A program made the position numbers and the translations under genes. Below the pieces are notes generated by a model. It saw only the letters and a program-made list of their open reading frames with translations, did no database searches and had not been told where the DNA came from. A stretch of 64,000 nt of DNA from Nonomuraea helvata (GTDB lineage Bacteria > Actinomycetota > Actinomycetes > Streptosporangiales > Streptosporangiaceae), in the NCBI RefSeq assembly GCF_039535785.1, contig NZ_BAAAXV010000009.1, positions 1,674,001 to 1,738,000 on the forward strand, given 5' to 3'. This document shows, one piece after another, positions 1 to 7,876 of the stretch (position 1 is the stretch's first letter; the number at the start of each line of letters is the position of its first letter).

Positions 1-684
1 TCGGGCGACGCCCCAGCCACCGGGCGCTGCCGACTCGGCGGCCTGGCCCTGCTCGAACCGGGAAACCCCTGGCCCGAACTCGGCGGCTTCCCCCTGTCCC
101 TGCACGCAGTACTCGACACTGACGCCCTCGCCCCCTGGCTCGGGGACGAACTGCCCACGCGACCGGGACTGCTCAACTTCTTCTACCTCGATCCGGATGT
201 GCCGTACGAGGAGTACCAAAAGCTTGACATGTCCGGGCCTGAGGTATGTCGCGTGATTCCCGCCGACCCGGCACGGGCCGTCGAGACAGCCGCACCCGAA
301 CCGGCCAGGAGCTATCCGGCCATTCCAGTCCACGCGGCCCAGGTGATCATGCTTCCGGACTGCTGGGACGTCGAGAACGACGACGTCGAGTTCGACACGG
401 ACCAACACTGGGGCGCGACGTCGCTCATCCTCAACGAGATGAGCGGCCTGGACGCGAACACCGCCAACAGCCACTGCGCCTTCGGCTGGCCTGACACTTC
501 GTACGCGTCCAGCGTGACCGATCGCGACGTCGATGGCCCCGCGATTCATCTGCTCCAACTCGCAGAGGACGGGAAGCTCGGATGGGGCTGGGGCGACGCC
601 GGAACGATGTACTTCATGATTCCGGCGAAGGCGTTCACAGCGGGGAATTTCAGCAAGGTCGAGCCGGTCATGCGCTGCTGCTGA
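1..684 (+). CDS. DUF1963 domain protein, 5' end cut by window
   Basis: The reading frame is open from the first base of the window to TGA at 682-684, so this is the last ~227 residues of a longer protein. The segments LLNFFYLD, a Trp/Asp-rich central part (QHWGATSLILNE) and the near-terminal GWGWGDAGTMYFMI followed by a Cys-Cys end resemble the DUF1963 (YwqG-like) family. Those proteins end with a conserved Gly/Asp-Gly segment like this one. The family has no defined biochemical role; members are cytosolic and often sit in accessory regions. An internal ATG at 199 is not needed as a start because upstream codons continue the same domain. Family assignment is by pattern recognition only. Confidence 0.75.
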   Translation, partial: SGDAPATGRCRLGGLALLEPGNPWPELGGFPLSLHAVLDTDALAPWLGDELPTRPGLLNFFYLDPDVPYEEYQKLDMSGPEVCRVIPADPARAVETAAPEPARSYPAIPVHAAQVIMLPDCWDVENDDVEFDTDQHWGATSLILNEMSGLDANTANSHCAFGWPDTSYASSVTDRDVDGPAIHLLQLAEDGKLGWGWGDAGTMYFMIPAKAFTAGNFSKVEPVMRCC

Positions 685-859
685 ACCCGTACCTGGCCGA
701 GCACATCAACCAGGTCAGTGAACGCCGCACGCACAAGCTCGACATTCATCTAGCCCAAGACGTCCAACCGCGAACGACGGAAGGTCGTCGGCTGGCGGAA
801 CACGCGAAGCCATCCCTGACAGAACCCGCCTGACAGCCCCGGAGGTGGGCGGCTGCCGT

Positions 860-1522
860 CTAGATCTCCGTTCTCGCTTGCTCGATTTGCCGCACGATGG
901 CATGGGCACCATGCGCCTGTGCGAGGGCGTGCGCCTCGTCGAGTGTCGTGAGCGCGTCCGCCCGGCGGTCCTGGGCGGCGGCGATGTAGGCCAGCCCGAC
1001 CATGTTGGCGGCCACGCCCGGCAGGGCCCCGACCTTCCGGCGCAGCCGCGACGACTCCTCCAGCCGCTCGCGGGCTTCATCCAGCCGACCGGCCATGTGT
1101 GCCGCGATGCCCAAGTGCCGTAAGGCCTCGGACTGGATCGGCTTGTCGCCGACCTGCGCCGCCAGCTGGCAGGACCGCTCCAGTTCCGGAACCGCAGTCT
1201 CGTTGTCATGCCGGATGACCTGATGTAGGCAGCCGATCCAGAACAACGCCTCGGCCTCGCCGCGCGCGTCGCCCAGCGCCCGGTACAGCTCGAGCGCGCG
1301 CTCGAACAACGGCAGTTCAGCCGGGTCCTCAACGGGTGATGAGCCGGCGCTGGCGCGCTCGTTGAGAAATCGCGCATGCAGGATCCGCCCACGGGCCAAC
1401 GCGGCATCGGCCTCCACCGCGTCCAGGCTCCGTTCGGCGTCGGTCAGCACGCTGGCGTCGCCGCTGAACACTGCCCGTTCATAGAGCGTCTTGGCCTGTT
1501 CGATCCGGTCTTCGACGCTCAT
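860..1522 (-). CDS. Tetratricopeptide-repeat protein
   Basis: This 220-residue protein is built almost entirely of amphipathic helix pairs. Repeats such as ALELYRALGDARGEAEAL, EALRHLGIAAHMAGRLDEA and GVAANMVGLAYIAAAQDRR show the TPR Gly/Ala/Leu/Tyr spacing from about residue 65 to 215. No enzymatic motif, signal peptide or membrane segment is visible. The ATG at 1520-1522 (MSVEDRIEQ) was chosen. A longer frame to 1675 exists, but its extra N-terminus is low-complexity and overlaps the divergent gene. TPR proteins of this length usually act as protein-interaction scaffolds or fragments of larger regulators; the partner here is unknown. It is divergent from the TPR/WD40 remnant at 1608. Confidence 0.7.
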   Translation of the reverse strand: MSVEDRIEQAKTLYERAVFSGDASVLTDAERSLDAVEADAALARGRILHARFLNERASAGSSPVEDPAELPLFERALELYRALGDARGEAEALFWIGCLHQVIRHDNETAVPELERSCQLAAQVGDKPIQSEALRHLGIAAHMAGRLDEARERLEESSRLRRKVGALPGVAANMVGLAYIAAAQDRRADALTTLDEAHALAQAHGAHAIVRQIEQARTEI

Positions 1523-1607
1523 CGCCGCCCCCGCCCTGGCATCGCCACCACGTGCTAGATCAGCAGTAGAGTACTCCGGACGCGGATCGTCATGTGGATG
1601 GCCGGCG

Positions 1608-2147
1608 ATGAGTGGGTTGGCCGGTATTGGCCGCGACGAACACGCCCTGCCTGCCGCCGAAGAAGCCGTCACCATCTATCTCGACGGCCAGCCCGTCGCC
1701 GTCCTCGGACGGTGGGGTGGCGGCTTCCGAGTCCGTGACCTCACCGTGAACCGCGACACCGGACTCCAGACCACCGGTAGCAACGGCAAACCGGTACGCC
1801 TCGTGGCCGCCACCATCGTGGACGGACGGCCCATCGCCATCACCACGAACGACGACTGGCGCGACCCACCGATGAAGGTATGGGACGTCGCCACCGCTCA
1901 GCAGATCGGCCGGCTTTCCATGGGAACCGTGGGCGCACTCGCCGCCACCACGATCAACGGCCACCCCATCGCGGTTGCCGCCAGCCACAGCACGGTAGCG
2001 GTATGGAGCCTCACCACCTTTGACAGGATCAGCCCTGACATCGAATTTCCCGACTCAGTCACCGCCGTCGCTGCCACCCCACAAGGCCACATCATCGTCT
2101 GCTTCGACCGTGACATCGCCGTACTCACCGCAACCCGGTCGAGCTGA
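1608..2147 (+). pseudogene. Chimeric remnant: TPR fragment joined to WD40-repeat C-terminus
   Basis: The 179-codon frame from ATG 1608 starts with ALPAAEEAVTIY, the signature of the TPR repeats in actinomycete NB-ARC/TPR proteins. It then switches abruptly to LDGQPVAVLG and WD40-like blades (PMKVWDVATAQQIGRL; HSTVAVWSLTTFDRI) up to TGA at 2147. Three to four blades are far fewer than the seven needed for a propeller, so the product is unlikely to fold as a normal WD40 protein. The simplest reading is a deletion that fused the remains of two different repeat proteins in frame. It could still be expressed; no function is proposed. Confidence 0.55.
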
Positions 2148-2469
2148 CCACGGCATGGTTCGACAGGACGGTAGAGATCCTCTGTGTCAGGCCCTCGACC
2201 TCCTCGCCGAGCATGGCCCTCAAGCCCTGATCACGCAGGTCCGCCAAGCCGAACACTCCGACCCCGAAGGCAGCGCCGGTCGCGAGGCAAGGCGTATGAC
2301 GACGCCACAGCGGTTTACGTGGATACCCGGTTATGAGCCTGTTCGGTCCTCGATGGGCGCAGGGGACTCTCTAGATCTGCGACAGAGCCGTTGTTCTTAC
2401 AGTTCTCCAGAGCAGGCCGAGCGCCACCATGTAGCTCAATTATGACCAGCTGTTCAGAAATTCAGGGAC
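2148..2469. other. Gap with degraded coding-like sequence
   Basis: No intact gene is seen. A plus-strand stretch near 2160-2270 reads LCQALDLLAEHGPQALITQV, which looks like an amphipathic coding relic, but it has no credible start and no recognised domain. The GC content falls toward 2400-2460, just before the convergent stop of the minus-strand gene at 2470. Confidence 0.3.
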
Positions 2470-3150
2470 TCAGCCCGTGACGGTCGAGTTGCGGAAGACG
2501 AAGTAGTTCAAGTGGTCCCTGTGCAGGTAGTGGTGGAACTGCGTGGCCTTCGCCTGGGCTGTCTTGTCGGCAGTGACAACCGTCAGGAGGATGTACGTCT
2601 TGGTCGCGCCCGAGCGGATCTTGCCGTAGACATATTTGCTGAGCATCTTGTCCCGGCGCCACTTCACCGCACGGGAGGACTTCGCCAGGTGCGCGGCCGT
2701 GGCCTTGGCGGCCTTCACGGTGGGGAAGGACATGATGACCTGGACCGCTGTGAGGTGCCCCCTGTAGGCCGAGTAGGCGAGTTGGACGGCGCGCTCGCAC
2801 TTGTTCTTGGCCAGCACACCCTGCCTGTCGATCGGGGCACAGGAGTCGTACGTCCAGCCACCCACCTTCTCAGCCTTGAGCGTGACGCTGCCTAGGCGGA
2901 AGGTCCAGTTGCTCAACTCGTCGTCGTCGATCGGTAAGCCCGGGCGTTCGTTCTCGCTGGGGCTCGGCTGGGCAGGTTGGGGCGTGGGGTCCGTGGTCGG
3001 CAGGGTCACGGCGGTGTCCGCGTCGGGAGCGTTCAGGTGCTTGTACAAGCTGAACGCGAAGCCGCTCGGCAGCAGCACCACCAGGATCGCGACCATGGTG
3101 GTGACCAGACCGGGGTAGTCCCGGGGGGCGGGTTGCCGAGGGAGTCCCAT
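2470..3150 (-). CDS. Single-pass membrane-anchored protein, unknown function
   Basis: The 226-residue product has a hydrophobic segment at about residues 15-36 (LVTTMVAILVVLLPSGFAFS) after a short basic N-terminus. A Thr/Pro/Ser-rich linker (residues 48-70) follows, then a ~150-residue extracytoplasmic domain with two cysteines (SCAPID and NKCERAV). It is therefore probably an uncleaved N-in anchor presenting a small exported domain. The domain is not recognised. The start is the ATG at 3150; no strong Shine-Dalgarno is visible. It lies alone between the repeat-protein remnants and the toxin-antitoxin pair, consistent with accessory cargo. Confidence 0.6.
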   Translation of the reverse strand: MGLPRQPAPRDYPGLVTTMVAILVVLLPSGFAFSLYKHLNAPDADTAVTLPTTDPTPQPAQPSPSENERPGLPIDDDELSNWTFRLGSVTLKAEKVGGWTYDSCAPIDRQGVLAKNKCERAVQLAYSAYRGHLTAVQVIMSFPTVKAAKATAAHLAKSSRAVKWRRDKMLSKYVYGKIRSGATKTYILLTVVTADKTAQAKATQFHHYLHRDHLNYFVFRNSTVTG

Positions 3151-3616
3151 GCATTAATTCTGCCGTAGTTCATTACCGTCGGCCCCATTTATCCCATTAG
3201 TGAATTCTCTTCGCTGAACGGTGTCGCGCTAGCCTCGATCTTTCTCGACCTTGAGTTGGTCGGCTGAGAGGTTCAGCTGGGGTCGATTTTCTTGCTGTGG
3301 TCAGCGTGGGTGCCCGGCTGTCGCGCCGGGTGGGCGGGGCTCCACGGGCCCGGGGGGTTCCTTTCCTGGTCGTGGGGCGTGTTGGTGCTGGTCAGGTTGG
3401 TGCCGGCAGGGCGTGCAGGCGTGCCAGGGCAGTAAGGATCTGGCCGGCCCAGGGCCATCGCGTGGGGATGCGGAGATGCAGGCGGCGGCCTCCGTGCACC
3501 AGGCGGCGCCGAACTCCATGACGGTACCGCCATAGCAACCTCAAGCCGCTCCTTCCACCGAGCCACAATTGTGCTACGTGGTAGCACTTGATGGCACTCG
3601 GTTGTACTCTTGAGAA
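3151..3616. other. Long intergenic region before toxin-antitoxin operon
   Basis: About 460 bases without a convincing gene. Short frames on both strands have Arg/Pro/Gly-rich shadow composition and no family resemblance. The only structured element is the palindrome at 3571-3587 just upstream of the antitoxin start. Confidence 0.4.
3571..3587. promoter_or_regulatory. Palindrome, probable antitoxin operator
   Basis: GTGCTAC-GTG-GTAGCAC is a perfect 7-bp inverted repeat with a 3-nt spacer, centred 38 bp upstream of the antitoxin GTG. A TACTCT -10-like hexamer lies at 3605-3610, six bases before the GTG at 3617. This fits a leaderless transcript whose -35 region overlaps the palindrome. Phd/YefM antitoxins normally repress their own promoter through such palindromes; binding here is inferred. 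Confidence 0.5.
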
Positions 3617-3937
3617 GTGAGCACTCCCGAACCGGACCCCTCGCACCAGATCTCACAGCGCGATCTTCGCAACCGGTCAGCCGAGATCATGGACGGCTTG
3701 GAAAGAGGAGAGCGATACGCCGTGACGCGTAACGGCCACCACATCGGCGACCTGGTTCCCATCCGTCGTCGGCGCCGGGCTGTCTCTCGGGCGGAGTTCG
3801 CCGCTGTTTCCCGAGGGATGCCTCTGCTGGACGACCGGAAGTATCGCGAAGACATGGATCATCATGTCAACGACGATCTCTACGACCCGTATGACCGCGC
3901 CTACGGCAGAGGCGAGTTCGCGCAGGACGAGGAATGA
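3617..3937 (+). CDS. Phd/YefM-family antitoxin
   Basis: A 106-residue protein with the Phd/YefM fold signature near the N-terminus: ISQRDLRNRSAEIMDGLERG, then YAVTRNGHHIGDLVPI. This is the usual DNA-binding and dimerisation domain at residues 11-50. The acidic C-terminus (HHVNDDLYDPYDRAYGRGE) is the type of flexible tail that wraps a PIN toxin. Its ATGA stop/start overlap with the VapC-type gene at 3934 indicates translational coupling. The GTG start has no Shine-Dalgarno and lies at the expected transcription start, so a leaderless message is likely. Expected roles are to neutralise the toxin and autorepress through the palindrome at 3571. Confidence 0.85.
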   Translation: MSTPEPDPSHQISQRDLRNRSAEIMDGLERGERYAVTRNGHHIGDLVPIRRRRRAVSRAEFAAVSRGMPLLDDRKYREDMDHHVNDDLYDPYDRAYGRGEFAQDEE

Positions 3938-4344
3938 CCTATCCTCAAGGACTGCTCGACACCAACGTCCTCATCCTGCGGGCGGGAATCGACCCCGACG
4001 AACTGCCCGACGAGATGATGATCAGCGCCATCACCACCGCCGAACTGTCTGTCGGTGTGCTGGTAGCGACCGGCCCACAGGAACTAGCCCAGCGAATGAA
4101 GGTCCTGCAGACCGTTGAGGCCGAGTTTGATCCCCTGGCCTTCGATGACACCGCCGCACGCGAGTACGGCCAGCTCTGGACCGCTGTCATCGCCTCGGGT
4201 CGCAAACCCCGCCCCCGAACAGCAGACTTGATGATCGCTTGCGTGGCCATCGCAAACCGGCTGCCTCTCTATACCTGCAGCCCCAAGGACTTCAAGGGTC
4301 TCGACCACCTGCTCGCAGTGGTCCCCGTCACCCGCCCACGATGA
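3934..4344 (+). CDS. vapC: VapC-type PIN-domain ribonuclease toxin
   Basis: The 136-residue protein has the PIN-domain acidic residues in order: Asp9 in LLDTNVL, Glu37 in TTAELSVGV and Asp98 in RTADLMIACVA, followed by YTCSPKDF near the C-terminus. This set coordinates Mg2+/Mn2+ for RNA cleavage, classically of tRNA or rRNA loops. Length and order match VapC toxins. It overlaps the antitoxin by 4 nt and sits inside the tRNA-Ala island, where such modules often stabilise the element. The catalytic residues look intact, so it is predicted active when free of antitoxin. The RNA target cannot be read from sequence. Confidence 0.88.
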   Translation: MTYPQGLLDTNVLILRAGIDPDELPDEMMISAITTAELSVGVLVATGPQELAQRMKVLQTVEAEFDPLAFDDTAAREYGQLWTAVIASGRKPRPRTADLMIACVAIANRLPLYTCSPKDFKGLDHLLAVVPVTRPR

Positions 4345-4434
4345 GGCATCACGCACCAGACTCTGCCCTGACCGACGACGGCAACTCGACATACTGATCA
4401 AGCACGCACGGCGACGGGGCCGAAAATAAAGATC

Positions 4435-4474
4435 AAAGTCCAGGTCAGTGAACACAACCCTGACCTGGGCTTTT
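4435..4474 (+). terminator. Terminator hairpin at distal att copy
   Basis: A stem of about 14 bp (AAAGTCCAGGTCAG with CTGACCTGGGCTTT, one G-T pair) closes an 11-nt loop and runs into TTTTGTAT. It lies 90 bp after the vapC stop. Its right arm and tail are identical to the terminator behind the integrase at 10078-10106, and the preceding bases (AAAGATCAAA) also match the end of that integrase gene. It is probably the last piece of an older integrase locus. Confidence 0.6.
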
Positions 4475-4491
4475 GTATGTGTGGAGCCTAG
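4461..4491. repeat. 31-bp direct repeat, distal att copy (tRNA-Ala 3' end)
   Basis: Identical over 31 bp to 10093-10123. It starts at TGACCTGGGC, runs through TTTTGTATGTG and ends in TGGAGCCTAG, the last 10 nt of the tRNA-Ala gene. The final CTAG is also the left target duplication of the IS701 element that begins at 4492. This is the expected position of the attachment site at the far end of an element integrated at 10114. Confidence 0.7.
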
Positions 4492-4512
4492 TACTCCAGT
4501 GACATTTCGCGA

Positions 4513-5819
4513 TCATGACTCGGATCTGCGCTGGTAGTGGCAGCGTCGGGCGGTGGCTTGGTGTCGGCGGCGCCAGTCTGACCAGCGCAGGACATGGGTG
4601 ATCGAGCGGTGCCAGGTCAGCACGAGTACGGCGAGCAGCCGGCGGATCTCGGGCAGTGTAGCGGGATGCGGTCCTGGTCACTGGGTGGCTGGGCGGTGGC
4701 GACGGCCACCAGCAGGGCCAGCGCGAGCATGGCCAGGGTGATGTGCCGGTGCCAGGCCGTCCAGCCGCGTACCTGGTAGTGGTCCAGCCCGACCTGGCCC
4801 TTGGCGGCTTGGAAGGACTCCTCAACCGCCCATCGAATTCCAGCGATCTTGACCAGGGCCATCAGGGGCTGCCGAGTGGGCGCGTAGCAGCGGTAGAACG
4901 CCAGCTCGCCGGTGGTCAGGTTGCGCCTGATCAGCAGCCACCGATATCCGTGGGCCTCGCTTTCGTCGATCCGTGCCCAGGCCCAGGCGTACCAGCGGGG
5001 CCCCTTGGCACCTTGACCGGCGCGGTAGCGATGCCAGTGCCGATCGGACACTCGCATGGCGACCTCGGCCGCGCTCACCTGGACGCCCTCGAGTTCAACC
5101 CGCCGGTTACCCGCGATCGCCAGCACGTACCCCATCCGGCGCTCCTCCAGGGCGACGCGCAGGCGCGGGTCTTGCCCGTAGACCTCATCGCCGGTCACCC
5201 AATGGGCAGGCACGCCGGCCTCCAGGGCGGCCAGCACCATAGCCGTGGCCAGGCCGGGCTTGGTAGCGAAGGCGATCTCGTCCGGGACACCTGCCGCCAG
5301 GCAGCGGCCGGGGTCGGCCAGCCAGGTGTGCTCGGGCACGTAGAGCCGCCGGTCCAGCAGCGCGCGTCCCGCCGGGGTGGCGTAGGCGAGGAACACGCCG
5401 ATCTGGCAGTTTTCGATCCGGCCCACGGTGCCGCTGTGTTGCCGCTGCACCCCGGCCGAACCGACGCCCTTCTTGACGAATCCGGTCTCGTCCACGATCA
5501 GCACGCCGTCGGGTCCGAGTTGGTCGACGGTGAAATCGCGGACGTCATCGCGCACCGCGTCGGCGTCCCAGCGAGCGGTGCGCCGCAGCCGCTGCAGCGC
5601 CTGCGGCCCGGTCAGCCCGGCGTGTTCGGCCAGGTTCCAGCAGTTCTTGCGGTCGATGTCAGCCAGCAGCCCGCGTACATAGGCGGTTGCCGCACGCCGC
5701 GGTTCGACGCGGCCGAACCGGCCGGCGATCTGAGCCATCAGCTCGTTGAAGATGACCATCCAGCAGTCAGGGTCTACGCTGTGGCTCGCGGCCACCGCAC
5801 GATCTTTGGTTGTTCTCAC
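4513..5819 (-). pseudogene. IS701-family transposase, frameshifted
   Basis: From the GTG at 5819 the product follows the IS701 DDE transposase fold: VDETGF (first Asp), VTGDEVYGQ (second Asp region) and WAVEESFQAAKG (Glu), then the conserved HRHITLAMLALALL helix. At about 4659-4661 one base is missing within what should encode IPLTLPEIRRLL. The frame in register runs out at a premature stop (4617), while the true C-terminus (WHRSITHVLRWSDWRRR and onward) continues in another frame to TGA at 4513-4515. All acidic residues precede the shift, so only the C-terminal ~50 residues are replaced. A sequencing error at this single base is possible. The nested IS256 sits 33 bp upstream of this start. 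Confidence 0.8.
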
Positions 5820-5852
5820 AAACTCCGAATGATCACGGGTCGCGTCCTCGGA

Positions 5853-7325
5853 GCGGTGTAAATAGCTCGACGAGGTAGGTGCCGTGAGTGGATCTTAGGC
5901 GGCCTCGGTGGCAGGTGCCAAGGCCGGTTCGTCGGTAGGGCGGAGCTGAGTCGGCGGGTGGAGCAGCGCCCGGCGGAGGTCGTGCAGGATGCGCAGGCCC
6001 TTGCTGGTCAGGGTGAAGCCGCGCCAGCCGCGGGCGGCGCGATCCAGCACCGCCCAGACCAGCGACACGCAGGAGGTTTCGCCGGGGAAGCGGCCGATGA
6101 CCTTGACGCGGCGGCGGGTCTCGCCGAAGGTGCGCTCGATGAAGTTGGAATGCCGGATGCGCTTGTGGTGCTCGATCGGGAAGCGCAGGTAGGCGGTCAG
6201 GCTTTGGCGGTCGGTGAGCAGGCACTTGACCGCCGCCGGGTAGCGGCCGGCCCAGGTATCGGCGAAGGTGTCGATGCGCCGCTGGACGAGGTCAACCAAC
6301 CCCTGGCCGACCGTGATGTCATCGCCCAGCTCGCTGAGGTCGAAGATCTGCCAGTAGGCGGCCTTCACCTCGGCCTGGTCGCCGGCGCTGACCTTCGCGA
6401 GCACGTTTCTGGCGCGGTGAACGAGACACCTCTGGCGCAGTGATGTGGGGAAGACCTGCTCGGCGGCGCTGATCAGGCCGGGCGCGCCGTCGGAGATGAT
6501 GAGCAGCGGCGGGCGCAGACCGCGGGCGACGAGGTCGGACAGGAAGTCGTGCCAGGAGTCGGTGGACTCGGCCGCGGCGGCGGCCAGGCCGACGAAGACG
6601 GGCTTGCCGGCGGTGGTGATGCCCCAGGCGGCCAGGATCGGCTCGGCCCGGCTGCCGTCGTGCATCTTGAAGTGCGAGGCGTCCAGGAACAGGTAGTCCA
6701 GCTCGACGTGCGTCAGGTGGCGGCGGCACCAGGCGTCGTACTCGGCCACGATGGCCTGACAGATGGTCGAGACCGTCGACTTGGACAGGGCGGCCTCGGG
6801 GCCGAGTGCGTCGGCCAGTGCTCCTTCGACGTCACGGACGGACAGGCCGCGCACGAACGAGGCGATGACGAGCGTTTCCAGGGCGTGGGTGCGGGTGACG
6901 CCGGTGCCGAACAGGCGGGAGACGAACTTGTCGGTGGTGCCGCGCAGCTTGGGCCGGGCGATGGTGATCGGGCCGCTGGTGGTCTTGACGGTGGTCGGGC
7001 AGTGGCCGTTGCGGTAGCCCGGCCGCACCGGGGCCTCCTCGTCGCCGCCGGTTGCGGTGACGGTGGCAGTGCGCTGGTAACGGGCGCGGCCGAGGAACGC
7101 GTCCACCTCGGCTTCAACGGCGGTCTGGATGATCAGGCGGGCACCGAGACGGGCGACGTCTTCGATGACCTCGACCAGATCACGGCCGTCGGCGAACAAG
7201 GCGTCGATCTCGGCGCGAATGGCCTGAACGGGCGGTAGTGTGCGTGCCACGAGCGTAGGTCCTTGCGTTGTGCGAACTTTGGTCGGTTCAGCACGGCAAC
7301 CTACGCTCGTTCACTTTTACACCGC
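5853..7325 (-). mobile_element. IS256-family insertion sequence
   Basis: Inverted ends GCGGTGTAAA are found at 5853 and, reversed, at 7316-7325. The similarity continues inward around CGAG and GTAGGT. The flanking octamers TCCTCGGA (5845-5852) and ATCTCGGA (7326-7333) agree at 6 of 8 positions, consistent with the 8-9 bp duplication of IS256 after drift. The size of ~1.47 kb and single transposase gene are typical. It inserted just upstream of the IS701 transposase start. Confidence 0.75.
5895..7250 (-). CDS. IS256-family (mutator-type) transposase
   Basis: The 451-residue protein is full length for the family. The DDE residues are Asp190 in YLFLDASHFK, Asp254 in IISDGAPG and Glu372 in NFIERTFGE. 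The family-specific Cys275-x2-His278 (QRCLVHRAR) precedes the helical insertion. The N-terminal ~110 residues carry the DNA-binding part (YRNGHCPTTVKTTSGPI and onward). The gene ends in TEAA with a stop at 5895. No frameshift or missing catalytic residue is seen, so this element could be active. Nothing else is encoded between its ends. Confidence 0.93.
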   Translation of the reverse strand: MARTLPPVQAIRAEIDALFADGRDLVEVIEDVARLGARLIIQTAVEAEVDAFLGRARYQRTATVTATGGDEEAPVRPGYRNGHCPTTVKTTSGPITIARPKLRGTTDKFVSRLFGTGVTRTHALETLVIASFVRGLSVRDVEGALADALGPEAALSKSTVSTICQAIVAEYDAWCRRHLTHVELDYLFLDASHFKMHDGSRAEPILAAWGITTAGKPVFVGLAAAAAESTDSWHDFLSDLVARGLRPPLLIISDGAPGLISAAEQVFPTSLRQRCLVHRARNVLAKVSAGDQAEVKAAYWQIFDLSELGDDITVGQGLVDLVQRRIDTFADTWAGRYPAAVKCLLTDRQSLTAYLRFPIEHHKRIRHSNFIERTFGETRRRVKVIGRFPGETSCVSLVWAVLDRAARGWRGFTLTSKGLRILHDLRRALLHPPTQLRPTDEPALAPATEAA

Positions 7326-7460
7326 ATCTCGGACGCGACCTGATCACGCGGTGGCCGTCGCCATGTGACCCCAAGTCCTCAAGATCGCCAAGTGTCACTG
7401 GAGTACTAGAAGGCAGGTCATATAACCGTGTGCTCTTGCCAGGTGGCTACATGCGCAGAG

Positions 7461-7640
7461 TCAGCGATCGTTGATGGCCACAATGACCGCAGTCAGAAGG
7501 CATCCCAGCCCTATTCCCACAAGTGCGACCGTGGCGGGGGCATCCAATGTGCCCCCGAAGTAGGCTGCCCAACCGACCACGATGAGGATCACCCAACCGG
7601 AGGCCAACAGCACGCGAGCCGCCTTGGAAATTCGGTGCAA
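7461..7640 (-). CDS. Small two-helix membrane protein (59 aa)
   Basis: A minus-strand frame from TTG at 7640 to TGA at 7461-7463 encodes 59 residues with two clear hydrophobic helices (VILIVVGWAAYFGG and VALVGIGLGCLLTAVIVAI) separated by a short TLDAPAT loop. A GGGACGG run precedes the TTG at suitable spacing. It is not recognised as a family member. It lies just after the IS701 element in the island, and the rest of 7410-7876 shows nothing else. The composition argues for a real gene, but TTG and the small size make it uncertain. Confidence 0.45.
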   Translation of the reverse strand: MHRISKAARVLLASGWVILIVVGWAAYFGGTLDAPATVALVGIGLGCLLTAVIVAINDR

Positions 7641-7876
7641 CGGCCGTCCCTTTGTGCAAGTGGCTTACAGGACCGGACCCACTCGTGAACACCGTGAGTG
7701 GAGCGGCGCCCGACTGTATCGCGCCAGCCCGCGCATCCGCCAGAGGGCCCCGACGCGGTTGTGAAGACAGCCCACTATATGACCGCCCCTCAGGGGTCAA
7801 GAGCCCCGAGCCATGATCAGTCAGGTTGCCAAGATCGACCAGGTGCAGATAAGCGATCACGAGTAGATTGCCCAAC

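Larger units (their letters stand above)
4492..7405 (-). mobile_element. IS701-family insertion sequence, interrupted by an IS256 element
   Basis: Terminal inverted repeats begin TACTCCAGTGACA at both ends and agree at about 23 of 26 positions inward. They are flanked by CTAG at 4488-4491 and 7406-7409, the 4-bp YTAR-type duplication known for IS701. Removing the nested IS256 element leaves about 1.44 kb, a normal IS701 size. The transposase is frameshifted near its 3' end, so the copy is probably immobile unless helped in trans. Confidence 0.85.

Noticed and set aside
3251..3656. Several short frames in the gap before the antitoxin
   Set aside because: They overlap each other on both strands, have no start signals and resemble no family.
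4445..4825. Minus-strand 126-codon frame at the IS701 end
   Set aside because: It is a shadow frame; the true IS701 C-terminus is in a different frame ending at 4513.
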